Source: Delphinus delphis (Eukaryota > Chordata > Mammalia > Artiodactyla > Delphinidae). Taken from it: a DNA stretch of 64,000 bases. The stretch spans positions 20,890,994 to 20,954,993 of the forward strand of contig NC_082693.1 of assembly GCF_949987515.2 (NCBI RefSeq). Direction: 5' to 3'. This document shows, piece after piece, positions 11,610 to 22,645 of this stretch (positions within the stretch are counted from its first letter, which is position 1; each line of letters opens with the position of its first letter). Position numbers and translations under genes: made by a program. The notes under the pieces were generated by a model. That model searched no databases. It saw nothing but the letters and a program-made list of their open reading frames with translations, and had not been told where the DNA came from.

Positions 11610-11850
11610 CCAAGTGCTTCTTATGTGCTAGGCACTGTCTTAAGTGCTTTAGTTGTATTAACTCATTTTATTCTCCAATACCATTCAGGAGTTAAGAACT
11701 GTAATCTCTTTTACAGATAAGGATGTTGAAGCACAGAGACATTAAGAAACGTATCCTGCCATACAGCTTCTAAGTGGCGGAGTTAGGAATAACACTCAAG
11801 CATTCTAGCATCAGAGGCTGCATGCTTAGACACTATGCTATATTGCCTCT
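11610..11850 (-). repeat. MIR, second part
   Basis: GTGCTAGGCACTGTCTTAAG, TTTTACAGATAAGGATGTTG, AAGCACAGAGACATTAAG and a CTATGCTATATTGCCTC end give a near-complete antisense MIR. Confidence 0.85.
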
Positions 11851-13585
11851 ATTTTATGTTAGGAAGATAATCTAGAGATAATTTTAATGAAACAGAATGA
11901 ATAATTTTACATTGGAAAATACAATTGCAGTCACTAAAAGAGAATGTTTCAGGATTAATTTGAAGACCGTACTCGAATGAGTTAGAGCTGTACGTGTTTG
12001 CCTAGAGGGAAATCTCTGATGTATAATTAAGTAAGAAAAACAAATTTTAGAGTAACTTGGTGTTATAATTTCTCGTGAATAAGAAGAAAATAATAGAAGG
12101 GTCATTCAGGCTGGACCTCTTCCTTCCACATCTTTCTCTATGCTGACAAAACATGTGCACAAAGGCTGGGCTGTAAATATGGGTTATGACACAGAAGGGG
12201 ACTAAGTAGGAGAGTGAGCTTATTAATTTTCCTTTTGAATTATTTCATGATTTCAGTGGCAACATGTCATTCTTTTAATATTTGAAGAAGAATTTACTGA
12301 GGAAAACATTATTGAAGGTGAATACAGTAAAATTCTAGAGAGAAATTCCAGAGAAGGTGACTTGCCAAGTCACACCTGGTAGGTGAAGTTGACTTAGTTC
12401 AAAGCGGTTTCCATGAAACGCTCATTTTAGCAGTGGTTGTTTCATTCTTAAGGACTGTGGAAAATGAAGAAACTGTGGTCTGAGGCTGGTGGGCCAGGCC
12501 TAGTGGGGGCACCATACTCATTTATGCTTCTCCCCGACTCACGTCGCCCCACTTGCCCCTCAGGCCTGGGCGACTTGCTCAGGGAGGAGCCCTGGCCACT
12601 TGCTGTCCTCTGCTAGCTCAGCCTGTTGTGGGTGAGGACTCCTCAGGCATCCTTGTCTGACTGAGTGTCTCACAAGGGCTCTGGCTCCTCCTGCCACTTC
12701 CGGGTTCCGAGGAAGTACTTGCTATGGGACAGGAGATCTGGCTTCCCCGGCAGCTGCCCGAACGTGATGGAAACACATCCCGGGAGTACAGGGGGAGGTG
12801 CTGCTCCGTGCAGCTCACTTGGACAGGAAACAGAAGAGGGCCAGAACACAAATCCTTCTCTCATCCTCCCCTTGATCAATTCTTCTGAGGCTCAGTGGTT
12901 CCAATGGCCTTTTCAGAGACGTCTGTGCAGCAAAGCAACGGACTAGGTCTTCTTGTGGGGCTGCGGCCATCACTGTAATGTACCGCCTTGTGTTTGCTTT
13001 CTCTCCTTCACTGTCTCCCTTCCACCTTTGCCCTCAGGCTCTTGCTGTCCTGGGAGTAGGAGTGGTAGCACATAAACTGTACATCAGGCTCTGTTTTCTA
13101 GGGGACCGGAGCCAAGATGTGGCGGGATATAGCCTGGTTTAGAAGCATGGGTGCCTGATATTATAAATAGTCCTTTGTGCTGAAAATTGGGAAGCACTAT
13201 TTGAAGTCTGAGTGCTTGACTTGTGGGCTTTGGAAAGGATTTTTTTTTAAAATTGGTTTTGGTCTGATACAAGGAAATGTAAGTTAGACACAATTATTTA
13301 GGAAAAATAAGTTTTCTCTAAATTATATAGAAAGGAATTAACTTGGGATTTTTTGTGAAGCAAATTGTGTGAATGAATTTGTTGAAATACCTTGATTCTT
13401 TTATTTTATTGATTTATTGATTTTATTGATTTCTGCCTTTACTAATAGGATATGTCTTTTGAATTAACACCCTGTTGTGGCCAAGTAAAAAATGTCAGCT
13501 GTATCCGACAAATATTGGCATTTTGACCAAGGCTAAATATATAGTTAAAATAAATTTAAATAAAAGTAATACATACTTATCTGGA
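11851..13585. other. Unassigned stretch including a GC-richer island (about 12480-13060)
   Basis: No repeat was recognised. The 12480-13060 part is clearly richer in G+C than its surroundings and has overlapping ORFs of 69-93 codons on both strands, none with a recognisable domain. Flanks are AT-rich, including a TTTATTGATTTATTGATTT tract near 13400. Confidence 0.4.
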
Positions 13586-13589
13586 AACC

Positions 13590-14020
13590 TGATAAATACA
13601 ATAATGTATAAAAACTAAGAATCAGCTATCGTCCTACCATCCAGATACATTTTGGTGTATGTCTACCCATGTTTCCTATGGGTAGGATATGTATATATTT
13701 TACATTGGTATGCGTAATATGACAATATATACACCAAGTAAACATGTAGAATAGTTTTCACATATTAATATCTGTATATATTTTATAAAACACAAACATT
13801 TTATATATGATTTGGAGTATTATTGTTTAACTTAATATATTATGAGATATTTCCTAAGTTATCACATATTCTAAAACATGAATTTTAATGGAGACATTCG
13901 GTATTTCATTGTATGTACAGGTCAGAGCTTATATTTAACCAAATACTTTGTTGTTGGACATTTGAAATGTTTTAGATAAGGGGGCTTGTATAAGTTTCCT
14001 TTTTCTTTACAAAAATGTTA
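13590..14020. repeat. Probable ancient LINE remnant (low confidence)
   Basis: Very AT-rich text with TTCATTGTATGTACAGGTCA and TTGTTGGACATTTGAAATG resembles the antisense LINE segment about a base-position marker before a hinge; the resemblance is weak and no family is assigned. Confidence 0.3.
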
Positions 14021-14274
14021 TAGAATTTAGAGAGATAGAAAGGGCCTTAAGAGATGGTCTGGTCCACGCCTCTATGTACGACCCTTTAATCATCCCTATA
14101 AGCTGGACTGAGACAGTAAAATTGTAAAAAGGATTTATTCTGCTCTATTTTCTTTTATCTCTCTTCTTGCTCAGTTGCCCAAAACCTTCAGCCCCTTCTC
14201 TCTCTGTTTATTGCCAAAACTAATTATCAAAACCTCATCTATCTGGTTTTAATAAAAACGACAACAGCAGACAC

Positions 14275-14525
14275 AGCTGAGGCATGTGTTTACTGTGTAC
14301 CAGGTTCTAGTCTAAGCACTACATTTATTTTAACTCCTTTAATTCTCGCAAAACGTTCTGAAGTAGACACCCTTACTATCCCCAAGTCAGAGACAAAATG
14401 GAATCACAGAGGTGTTAAGTTAATTATTCAAATTCACTTAGAGTTAGCAAGTGGTGGGGCTAGCCTTTAAGCCCAGGCAGCTAAGGTTTAGAACCTGAAC
14501 TTTAACCACTATGTGATAACAGATG
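14275..14525 (-). repeat. MIR, near complete
   Basis: GTTTACTGTGTACCAGGTTC, TCTAAGCACTACATTTAT, TTAACTCCTTTAATTCTCGC, CAGAGGTGTTAAGTTAATTA, GTTAGCAAGTGGTGGGGC and TTTAACCACTATGTGATAA keep the whole antisense MIR order. Confidence 0.88.
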
Positions 14526-15040
14526 CCCCCGAGCATAAACATGCCAAAGAAGTTTCATTCTGAGTTCTAATTTCCATCATTGGAAAGGGCTGCCTGGAAC
14601 GATGTGTTGAGAAGGATTCTGGGGCTATATCTGGTTTTAGAGGGGAAAAGGGCCATGATATATGAACAATGTCTCCCTTCTGTGAAACAAAAGAGTGATT
14701 GCATATTTGCCATCTTTGCCTTACGGTTTTTGTTACGCTAGAATTAGTTCATTTCAAAGGGATAAAATTCCAGAGATAAAAAAAAAAACATTCTGTAGGT
14801 GGAATAGAGTTTACTTATACTATTGTTTTTGTTTTTGCAGGAGGCAGATGAGAGAGCAGAGGTTAGGGCGATTTCAGGCTTTTGAATTCACCCTCTTGGT
14901 CTACCACCTTCCTACCAACTGACATGCTTCCTCTATCAGTTCAAATGACTCATTTGAAGATCTTTATCTTTATATTCGTTTTAAAAAATTGCCTCTTTCA
15001 TTCTGTCTGTCCTTAGTTCGAACGAAAGCAGAGGACAATG
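14526..15040. other. Unassigned stretch
   Basis: No repeat, exon or RNA gene recognised; one 75-codon ORF (14695-14922) has no known domain. Confidence 0.4.
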
Positions 15041-15059
15041 AAAAGCACAAAGAATCTGG

Positions 15060-15245
15060 GGACAGAGTTATGGGCTTATAGTTTTTGCTCTATCAAATTA
15101 ACTGTGTTTTCTTGTGTAGTATTTACTAAACCTCCTTTTAGCCTCCATTTTCTCATCTGTAAAATAATTCTTATGTAAACTGTTGTGAAGATGAAGACAG
15201 GTAATTGTACAGGAAGTGCATTACTGGCAGGTGATGAATGTTCTC
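15060..15245 (+). repeat. MIR, diverged
   Basis: TTTAGCCTCCATTTTCTCAT followed by CTGTAAAATAATTC and TGTTGTGAAGATGAAGACAG matches the sense MIR core (…TCAGTTTCCTCATCTGTAAAATG… in the family). Confidence 0.7.
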
Positions 15246-15276
15246 TCCATCACTCTCATATTCATCAATACATTGT

Positions 15277-15284
<8 letters not shown>

Positions 15285-15311
<27 letters not shown>

Positions 15312-15501
15312 GGTACGCGGGCCTCTCACTGTTGTGGCCTCTCCTGTTGCGGAGCACAGGCTCCGGACGCGCAGGCTCAGCGGCCATGGGCCATGGGCCC
15401 GGCCGCTCCGCGGCACGTGGGATCTTCCCAGACCGGGGCACGAACCCGTGTCCCCTGCATTGGCAGGCGGACTCTCAACCACTGTGCCACCAGGGAAGCC
15501 C
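15285..15501 (-). mobile_element. CHR-type SINE, short form
   Basis: A long T run (tail), then GCGGTACGCGGGCCTCTC to CACCAGGGAAGCCC. A perfect TSD CATTGTATCCTTTT lies at 15271-15284 and 15502-15515. The long homopolymer suggests a relatively young copy. Confidence 0.95.
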
Positions 15502-15515
15502 CATTGTATCCTTTT

Positions 15516-15900
15516 ATATTCTTGTTTTCTTTGATTATTTCTGACAGAGGCCATTTACTAAAATGTTCACTAAATTTTTTGTTGTTCTTGCTTTTTGGCT
15601 ATATGGAGATATCCTTATCAAGCTTCAGCTATGGACATTTCAGAAATGAACACTCAGTTGAAGACCTGGCTAGTGCTTGGTAACTACACAAAACTGTATT
15701 ATGGGTTATCTTGGTGCTTGAATTATACTTTAAGAAGAATTATGGAAAGCCTGCTCTCTCTTAAGTTGCTAGTGCCATCATTTTCTAGATTGCTCAAGGC
15801 AGAAATTTAGGGGTCATCATATTCATTTGCTTTTGTTTTAGATGACTTCTGTTGCTCACTGATCTGATGTTCATCTCATCTGTGCAGGAAAGAGTTTGCG
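15516..15900. other. Unassigned stretch
   Basis: No repeat or gene recognised. A 71-codon ORF at 15595-15810 carries no known motif. Confidence 0.4.
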
Positions 15901-15904
15901 CACC

Positions 15905-16460
15905 TTTTAGAAGGACTACTTGGGGGGCTGGCCCTTGGACGCTGTCTTGGAACTTGGCTTTGGAACTGATACATTGATAAGGCTGTTTGGCCCACCTGGG
16001 CCCTGACCCTGCTCTACCAGCTTGCCTAGATTAATGGTACAGATGGTGCATTCATGGTGAACGCCTGCTTTCCTACCGGGAGTCTGGAATTTTGGTAGTT
16101 GTGGGTCGTCACACAGGCAGAGAGGGCCAACATGACCGGCCTCCAATGAAAACCTTGCACTTTGAGTCTTAAAACTGGTTTCCCTGGGAAGAAACACTGA
16201 TTTCTGTTTAAGAAGGAGCGTGTTCTGTGTGACTATCCGCCTGGCTCTCCCCATTCCAGCCCCAGAGGAGAACTTGGGAAGCCTGTGTCTGAATTCCTCC
16301 AGACTCCACCTTATGTGTCTTTTCCCTTTGCTGGGAATGCTGTGTATTGTTGCACTGTAATAAACCGTAGCAGTGACTATACTGCCTCTGTGGTGATGAG
16401 CCTGTGAGCCCTTCTAGTGAGTCACCCAACGTGTGGGTGGTCCTGGGACACCCGAAATAC
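15905..16460 (+). repeat. Old endogenous retrovirus LTR
   Basis: The segment has LTR character: an upstream half containing GGTAGTTGTGGGTCGTCACA and CAGAGAGGGCCAACATGACC, a polyadenylation signal AATAAA at 16359-16364, a following short R/U5-like part with CCTGTGAGCCCTTCTAG, and an end near GTCCTGGGACACCCG. I recall this as a dispersed mammalian LTR but not its name. No internal retroviral sequence adjoins it, so it looks like a solo LTR. Boundaries are approximate and no TSD was resolved. Confidence 0.6.
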
Positions 16461-16464
16461 CATC

Positions 16465-16985
16465 TGTTGTATTTTTCGTGTCTTAAAGTTTAATTTGAGT
16501 CTTTTTTGTATCATTCATGTCTCCTTTTAACAAGCTAAATCTTTTCTCTACCTTCTTGAACATATGGAATATATTTATTATAATTGTTTTAATGTTCAAG
16601 TCTGCTAATTCTATCATCTGTGTTATTTCTGGGACTCTTTCCCTTGAATGATTGGTTTTTTTCTCCTCATCAGGGGTTGTATTTTCCTGCCTTTTAGCAT
16701 ACGTAGTAAGTTTTTTTTTTTTTTGCGGTACGTGGGCCTCTCACTGTTGCGGCCTCTCCCATTGCGGAGCACAGGCTCCGGACGCGCAGGCTCAGTGGCC
16801 ATGGCTCACGGGCCCAGCCGCTCCGCGGCATGTGGGATCCTCCCGGACTGGGGCACGAACCTGCGTCCCCTGCATCGGCAGGCGGACTCTCAACCACTGC
16901 GCCACCAGGGAAGCCCTAGTTTTCAGTGTTTAAGGCGGGAGGGTAAATCCAGCCTGTTACTCTGTCATGGTCACAAGTGGATGTC
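16465..16985. repeat. Ancient L1 (L1M-type) remnant, interrupted by a SINE
   Basis: GTCTGCTAATTCTATCATCT, GTGTTATTTCTGGGACTC and GGGGTTGTATTTTCCTGCC match the same old L1 segment seen at 1500-2300. The SINE at 16711-16916 splits it. Confidence 0.6.
16711..16916 (-). mobile_element. CHR-type SINE, short form
   Basis: T run, GCGGTACGTGGGCCTCTC, through to GCGCCACCAGGGAAGCCC. The body is close to the other short copies. Only TAGT could be matched as a flanking repeat, so the TSD is unresolved. Confidence 0.92.
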
Positions 16986-16989
16986 CAGA

Positions 16990-17110
16990 CCTCCACACAC
17001 TTCTTTGAATCAGGTAGTTGAGGGTCTTGACTTCTCATCACTGAGATACTGCCTGGCACATAGCAGTTGTTCAAATATTATCTGTTGAAAGACGAAATGA
17101 ATGAATACTA
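16990..17110 (+). repeat. L2 3' end
   Basis: TACTGCCTGGCACATAGCAG, TTGTTCAAATATTATCTG and GACGAAATGAATGAATAC follow the L2 3' terminal order in sense. Confidence 0.7.
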
Positions 17111-17184
17111 TATAGTTAAAGGTACAGTAGTATTTTTCATTTCCCCAGACTAGACACTTAATAGTAAAACTTCAAAAAATTATG

Positions 17185-17375
17185 TTTAGATGTATGCAGG
17201 CTTGAGGTAAAATCCCTGCTCTCACTTAGTAACCGTCTGACCCTGTGGCCTTTTCCCTTCTGAGGACAACATGTACCTTGCAGGACAGGGGTGAGAGTTA
17301 ACTGAGAGGTGCTGTACAAGGAGCACACAGTCAGTTCTGAGTGAGATGGGAACACTTGCTATTGTTCTTGGCCTG
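17185..17375 (+). repeat. MIR, diverged
   Basis: TCACTTAGTAACCGTCTGAC, CCTGTGGCCTTTTCCC, GAGAGTTAACTGAGAGGTGC and GTCAGTTCTGAGTGAGATGG fit a diverged sense MIR. Confidence 0.5.
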
Positions 17376-17562
17376 CTTAAGTAGTAACCCTATATTGATA
17401 TAAGGCTTTATAATTCATGTGCTTTCCATAGATGTGTCATATATAATCCTAACAATATATTTTCTCCCAAATAATTACCTAAGGTTAAAGTCCCAAGAAT
17501 CTTATAAAAGAAGAAAAAAATAAGACAAGCATTTGAAGACTTGAGAGCAGAGCCTTGCTTTT

Positions 17563-17774
17563 TTTTTTTTTTTTTTTTTTTTGCGTTACACGGGCCTCTC
17601 ACTGTTGTGGCCTCTCCCGTTGCGGGGCACAGGCTCCGGACGCACAGGCTCAGCGGCCATGGCTCACGGGCCCAGCTGATCCGCGGCATGTGGGATCCTC
17701 CCAGACCGGGGCATGAACCTGCGTCCCCGGCATCGGCAGGCGGACTCTCAACCACTGCGCCACCAGGGAAGCCC
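17563..17774 (-). mobile_element. CHR-type SINE, short form
   Basis: T run, GCGTTACACGGGCCTCTC, through to GCGCCACCAGGGAAGCC. A perfect 15-bp TSD CAGAGCCTTGCTTTT lies at 17548-17562 and 17775-17789. Confidence 0.95.
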
Positions 17775-17967
17775 CAGAGCCTTGCTTTTGAACATCACAC
17801 TCTATCTCTGCCTTTGAAGATGAACATCCAGGCTTGCATGATAGACTTTGTCTCTCAAGCTTTTAACCTGCTCTTCACCTGGTTGTTTATGCCAAAAGCT
17901 GTCTTCACAGACTCCCCTTTGTGCCCACCTTCTGTGATGTAAAGCCTATGATTAATATTATGTGTTA

Positions 17968-18390
17968 CCTTGACGGCTGATAAATTTGGGAGGGCCTTGA
18001 GTGGCCTAATGCATGTCCCCCTTCCCACTGTGCTCTCATGGATAAGGCCCTCTAGCCAAACAACCGTCCTTATGAAGGGGACCAGGCGCAGTTTCAGTTT
18101 ATCCTCAAGGGATGGGTTTTAGTTTCCTGCCAGACTGTGAGATTATTCAAACAAACCAATCTCATTGTCCTGTGGGAACCAGGGGGCACCCCGACCTCTT
18201 GATACTACAAAGCCTGCTTCCCACCCCCCTGGTTGTTCACTCGCCCCTGACTGCAAACTCCGTGTGGCCCTGTGTGGGTGCTGTGTCTTCTTCCCCTGAG
18301 CTGTGAGCTTATGTGACTAGTACCGTTCAGCCCATCTGTCCAGAATTGGGTGTCATGTGTTCGGTCGTCCCCTCAGAACCCTAGGACAGG
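17968..18390. repeat. Possible LTR-like repeat (low confidence)
   Basis: The segment begins near TGTTACCTTGACGGCTGATA and ends near CCTAGGACA, and its composition (C-rich second half with short direct motifs) is unlike its neighbours. TG/CA-type ends are plausible, but I could not match a family or find a TSD. Confidence 0.28.
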
Positions 18391-18410
18391 AATCTTTCCC
18401 TGGATAGTAG

Positions 18411-18676
18411 GGTGAATGTTGTGCTAATTTCTGCTATATAGCAAAGTAACTCAATTATACACATATAGACATTCTTTTTTTAACACTCTTTTCCATTACG
18501 GTTTATCCCGAGAGATTGGATATAGTTCCCTGTGCTATACAGTAGGACCTTGTTGTTTATCAATTCTATATATAAAAGCTTACATCTGCTAACCCCAAAT
18601 TCCCAGTCCATCCCTCTCCCTCCCCTCTCCCCCTTGGCAACCACAAGTCTGTTCTCTATGTCTGTGAGTCTGTTTC
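18411..18676 (-). mobile_element. L1 3'UTR, older lineage
   Basis: GTGCTAATTTCTGCTATATA, GTTCCCTGTGCTATACAGTA, GGACCTTGTTGTTTATC and TCTATGTCTGTGAGTCTG are the antisense of the same older L1 3'UTR seen at 32826. The poly(T) start is missing, so the 3' extremity is lost. Confidence 0.8.
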
Positions 18677-19490
18677 TGGAAAACTCTAGGAGCTTATAGA
18701 CACAGTTTCCCAGAAGAGGTCAGGAGGGGGACTAAGGAGCCAACCCCGGCTTCTCCTTCTCTGGGTCTGAGTGCTGGCCCTCCCACACACTGGGAGAAGG
18801 TAACGGAGTGTGGCAGGACAGGGTGTTCTTTCTCTGCACGCTTCTTCCTTTCATCCTCACCCCTGATGGGAAGGAGGCTTTTAATCTGATTACGTATCCA
18901 AGTTATGCTGTGAGAGGTGGTCCATATTAGGAGGAGGAAGGTTTGCCTGCCTAATAACCTCTTTGGTCAAGGATCCCACTGGAGAGGTTGGGAGCCAGTT
19001 ATATCCCAATTGGAACCAGGAGCAGTAGTTGAGTTGGCTCTGGAGAGGTGGTGGGTGGGAAGGATGAGCCAGAGCCTTTGAGTGGGAAAAGGGATAGAAA
19101 ATGAAGAAGTACCAGTAAAGTGCCTGTTCTGTTGGAACTCACATATTTCAGGATATAAAACATCCTGAATTTTTAAATAACAAGAATACAATTAAATGAG
19201 AAAAGAGAAATATATGAAATGTGACTATACTTTATTCTCCCTGAAAATGCCTACTGTTAGATTTATTAAATTGAATAAGTTGGGGATCCAAAAGTTAGTT
19301 TGAGCTGAAAGGAGAATTTGTTGAATCAGGATATTCTTCATAGGCCGCTGATTGAAAAACCTTTCTGCTAGCTGGTGACTAGTGCGGTTGTTTTAGTTGG
19401 TAAAGATCTCTTTCCACATTGAATGCATCAGAATGGTCTCGCCTAAGAGAGTGAGACAAAGAATCCTACTAATACTCCTCAAACAGCTTG
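18677..19490. other. Unassigned stretch
   Basis: No repeat, gene or RNA recognised; ORFs are short and on both strands. Confidence 0.4.
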
Positions 19491-19494
19491 GGAA

Positions 19495-19590
19495 CAACAC
19501 AGATGATACACCAGGCTCTATTCTAAGCACTTGTTTACATGCATTATCTCCTTTAATCCCCAGAACAGCCCTACGAGGTGGGTGCTATCA
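19495..19590 (-). repeat. MIR 3'-half fragment, antisense
   Basis: CACCAGGCTCTATTCTAAGC, CATGCATTATCTCCTTTAAT and CCCCAGAACAGCCCTACGAG are antisense MIR. It runs straight into a sense MIR at 19591. Confidence 0.75.
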
Positions 19591-19740
19591 CTGGCTGTGT
19601 GACTTCTGACAAGTTACTTACCCTTTCTGAATCCCGTCTGTAAAATGAGTGGAGCCACAGTACCTACTTCAGAGCGTTTTTGTGAAAATTAAGGGATAGG
19701 ATCAATGTGAAGCGCTCAGCCCATTCCTAGAATACATTAA
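19591..19740 (+). repeat. MIR fragment, sense
   Basis: GGCTGTGTGACTTCTGACAA, GTTACTTACCCTTTCTGAAT, CGTCTGTAAAATGAGTGG and GAAGCGCTCAGCCCATTCC are sense MIR, in opposite orientation to the piece immediately before. Confidence 0.8.
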
Positions 19741-19741
19741 C

Positions 19742-20151
19742 TGTGAAGGGGAACAGAATAGGCCACCCCAAAATATGCCTCTTTGGCATAAGGATTATTT
19801 TGAAGAACTGCAGACACAGGAGAAAACTCTGAAAACAGAGGAGAAGGGAAATTTACATTAGAAAGGGGGCCTGTACCAGGAAGAGAGCTACCAGCAGAGA
19901 TAAGGGTTTTTGCCTGAGCGTAACAGGGAAGCCTTTGTTTACTTCTCTTTGACGTCCCAGTTCCCGATGCTTTTCCTAGCTCGGGATGGTATATAAGCCT
20001 CAATTTCTGGCCGCTTTTGGTATCTCATATTTTTTGTGGGACTCCTGTACGTACATACTTAAAATTTTTTTTTTTTCCTGTTAATCTTTTATTACGGGGG
20101 GTCTCGACCAAAGAACGCAGGCGGGTAGAGGCAAAATTATGTTCCCTCCCC
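19742..20151 (+). repeat. Solo LTR of a class I-type endogenous retrovirus
   Basis: Begins TGTGAAGGGGAACAGAATAG, contains CAAAATATGCCTCTTTGGCA and AAGGATTATTTTGAAGAACT, a core-promoter-like TATATAA at 19990-19996, then CCTGTTAATCTTTTATTACG and GGGGTCTCGACCAAAGAACG, the usual order of promoter, R and U5 in such LTRs. No gag, pol or env adjoins it. The 3' edge is unclear and no TSD was resolved. Confidence 0.65.
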
Positions 20152-20196
20152 TATAACTGCTAAAAGGATTTCTTGTTTAAAAGCTACGCTATTTTT

Positions 20197-20400
20197 GGGC
20201 TTCCCTGGTGGCGCAGTGGTTGAGAATCCGCCTGCCGATGCAGGAGACACGGGTTCGTGCCCCGGTCCGGGAAAAATCCCACGTGCCGCGGAGCGGCTGG
20301 GCCCGTGAGCCATGGCCGCTGAGCCTGCGCGTCCAGAGCCTGTGCTCCGCAACGGGAGAGGCCACAACAGTGAGAGGCCCGCGTACCGCAAAAAAAAAAA
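20197..20400 (+). mobile_element. CHR-type SINE, short form
   Basis: GGGCTTCCCTGGTGGCGCAG, GATGCAGGAGACACGGG, B-box-like GGTTCGTGCC, and an A run at the 3' end. The flanks AAAAGCTA(CGCTA/TACCA)TTTTT at about 20179-20196 and 20401-20418 are a diverged TSD. Confidence 0.93.
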
Positions 20401-20624
20401 AAAAGCTATACCATTTTTATTCCCGACTGTCCAAGGGAAGAGTTTACAGACTATGGGTGTTAAACATATTTGAAATTTTCAAAGCGCTCAGAACACTAAA
20501 CATTCCATCACTGGGCCATCATGTGAGTTCAAGCCCTGGCTAGTGCAGGAGGCAGGTGTGTTAAAGCTAGGTGTGTATTTGCATCTTCTGGCCCAGATGC
20601 ACACAGTAGGCAGTGCAGGGCGTG

Positions 20625-20860
20625 GAACAGTTCAGTGGCCAAGACGTGTGGCGCCAGATTGCCTGGATTCGAATCCCAGTCCTGGCATTTAGTAGCTGTG
20701 CAACCGTGGGCATTTAGTTAACCTCCCTGCACCTCAGTTTGTCATCTGTAAAATGGAGAGAACAGCAGCACTGGCCTCAGAGGATTGTCATGAGGATTAA
20801 GGGAGACAGTGCAGGTGAAGCCTGCCGGGCATGTAGGGAGCACTAGTGAATGGAGTTAGG
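20625..20860 (+). repeat. MIR, near complete
   Basis: Sense MIR order: ACAGTTCAGTGGCCAAGACG, GCCTGGATTCGAATCCCAG, TTTAGTAGCTGTGCAACCGT, CATCTGTAAAATGGAGAG and AGGATTGTCATGAGGATTAA. Confidence 0.9.
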
Positions 20861-20974
20861 ACATGCTGGTGAACGGCATTCGAGTAGAGGACTGTGGGAC
20901 GTAGATCCTAATCCAAAATGCTAATAAGGTGTCAACGAGGAGTTCTCACCCCTGTCGTGTGGAGCACTTTCTGG

Positions 20975-21240
20975 AAGGAATGATTTTTGGATGCTTAAAC
21001 AGCTAGCGTGTTGAGTACAATTTGCAAGATGCCGTGCTGAGCACTTTACCTGTTTTAACTTATTTGATCTCAAATAATGCCGTAAGATAGGCGCTGTCGT
21101 TCTTCCCATTTTACAGATGAGAAAACAGAGGCCCAGAGAAGTGAAATACCCATTGCTCTGAGCAGTAAGCAGGACTGATGCTGAAGGGCCGTATGGCTGT
21201 GGGCTGGAGTGCAGAGCTCCCTCGACCATCGCGTTCATGT
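20975..21240 (-). repeat. MIR, near complete
   Basis: Antisense MIR order: AAGATGCCGTGCTGAGCACT, CCATTTTACAGATGAGAAAA, CAGAGGCCCAGAGAAGTG, followed by a degenerate tRNA-like half. Confidence 0.85.
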
Positions 21241-22560
21241 GCTGCAGGCTGGACTGTGATTCAGGAGGCAGCTGCCTGGTCTGGGAGGGGCGGGATGCAC
21301 CCTAAACCTCTGCAAATTCACCTACCTGTTCGCAGAGCGGGGAAGGTGTGTGGTGGTGGAGAGGGAGCGGGACACGTTCCTTACCCTTCCCCGGAAGCCA
21401 CTGCCACAACAGGCCACCTCGATGCTGAGCCTGTTAGCGTAGGAGGTGGGTGCCTGGCGTTCCTGTGAACTGATTAAAAGCAAGAGAGAGGGATGGATCT
21501 GGCTTCGTGGGGCGACAGGCCTCTTCGTTCAACACTGAGGTGAGGCGGAGACGGCTCCTTTATGCCCAGAAATATCCATCCTACCACCTGTCTGAAAACG
21601 CCTCTGTTTCTAGAATTCCCTGTTTACAAAGGGAAGGGCACAGGGACCACGTTAACTGTCTTCAGGTAACACTGATCAGTTCATCCTTGGAGTCCCTGCT
21701 TCACGTGTGTTTGTCGAAAAGATTACATATAATGTCCTCCAGCAGAGGGCAAAAAAAGGGAAACAGAATAGGAAACTTCGTGATGTGTGGTTGGGTGGGA
21801 GAAGGGATGCAGCGGGGAGGAGAGGGGCTCTGAGGGGGAAATTGCTAGGGCAGCAGAGCCGGTGCTGCCTGCTTCCAATTTCTGTTACGCTGACCTTAAA
21901 CGTCATTCAGGAGGACTTCATGTGAGTCTTTGGCATGGATGTTTCGCTCTGACCCTTGGGAGAGAGCAGACAGGAGTACTGTCTCTTTCATCTTTAAGAA
22001 CACTTTCCTTTCTATTCAGCAGCTGCCTTATTGCAACTGAAGTTCCCATCAGTCAAGTAGACATTAAGTGGCTTCTTATACAAATACTTGCTGACTTTGC
22101 AAGGGCCTCTGAAAAGCATTCTATTTCTTATAAATTCTTTGAAGTTTTATTTTGGCTCCAGCAAGTGTGTACAGATATATCCAGAGATGGAAAGTGTTCC
22201 TGTGCAAATGAACTCCACAACCACGAAGTGATGGGAAAGACAATATGCTCACAATTCCCTGTTGGGGCAGCCCCCAAAGGTCACCTCCAGGTAACGTGAT
22301 GGGGAAGTTGCTTTTGCTGTTAATTATTGTCCACGTTTAGACTAGAAACTTGGCGAGCTAAAAAAAATTTAAAGTGTTCATGATAGTCAGTTTGAAGGAT
22401 ATGGATAAATGAATTGAAGAAAATAAAAATCACTTGTAATTACAATACTGAGACGACTTCCATTAACGATCTTTGCTCAGAATATATCTGTATCTCTATC
22501 TTTGTCTCTACTGATCTACCGATCTATCTATGGCCATAATAGTGTTTTGAGATATTAACC
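21241..22560. other. Unassigned stretch with the longest non-repeat ORF
   Basis: A 170-codon plus-strand ORF lies at 21787-22299. It shows no domain, signal peptide or compositional periodicity that I can see, and a frame of this length is expected about once by chance in 64 kb. I do not call it a gene. Confidence 0.4.
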
Positions 22561-22637
22561 AATTTTTATTGTAAATTTTATCAAAGTATAATATACAGAC
22601 AGAAAAATGCACACATCATAAGTGTACTTTTGGACAA
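22561..22637 (-). repeat. Ancient L1 fragment
   Basis: AAAATGCACACATCATAAGT and GTACTTTTGGACAAATTGG resemble a frequently seen old L1 3' segment that also appears, more diverged, near 26130. Confidence 0.4.
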
Positions 22638-22645
22638 ATTGGTGT

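Noticed and set aside
12618..12946. ORFs on both strands in the GC-rich island
   Set aside because: GC-rich DNA has fewer stop codons; none of the frames contains a known motif.
15171..15683. Overlapping ORFs of 98-155 codons on both strands
   Set aside because: They are translations of a CHR-type SINE and its T tail.
20197..20400. tRNA-like head of the SINEs considered as tRNA genes
   Set aside because: Only A- and B-box-like parts are preserved; the cloverleaf is not, and the unit is repeated as a SINE throughout the window.
21787..22299. 170-codon ORF, the longest outside known elements
   Set aside because: No domain, signal or coding bias visible; by a rough estimate one such frame is expected by chance in 64 kb.
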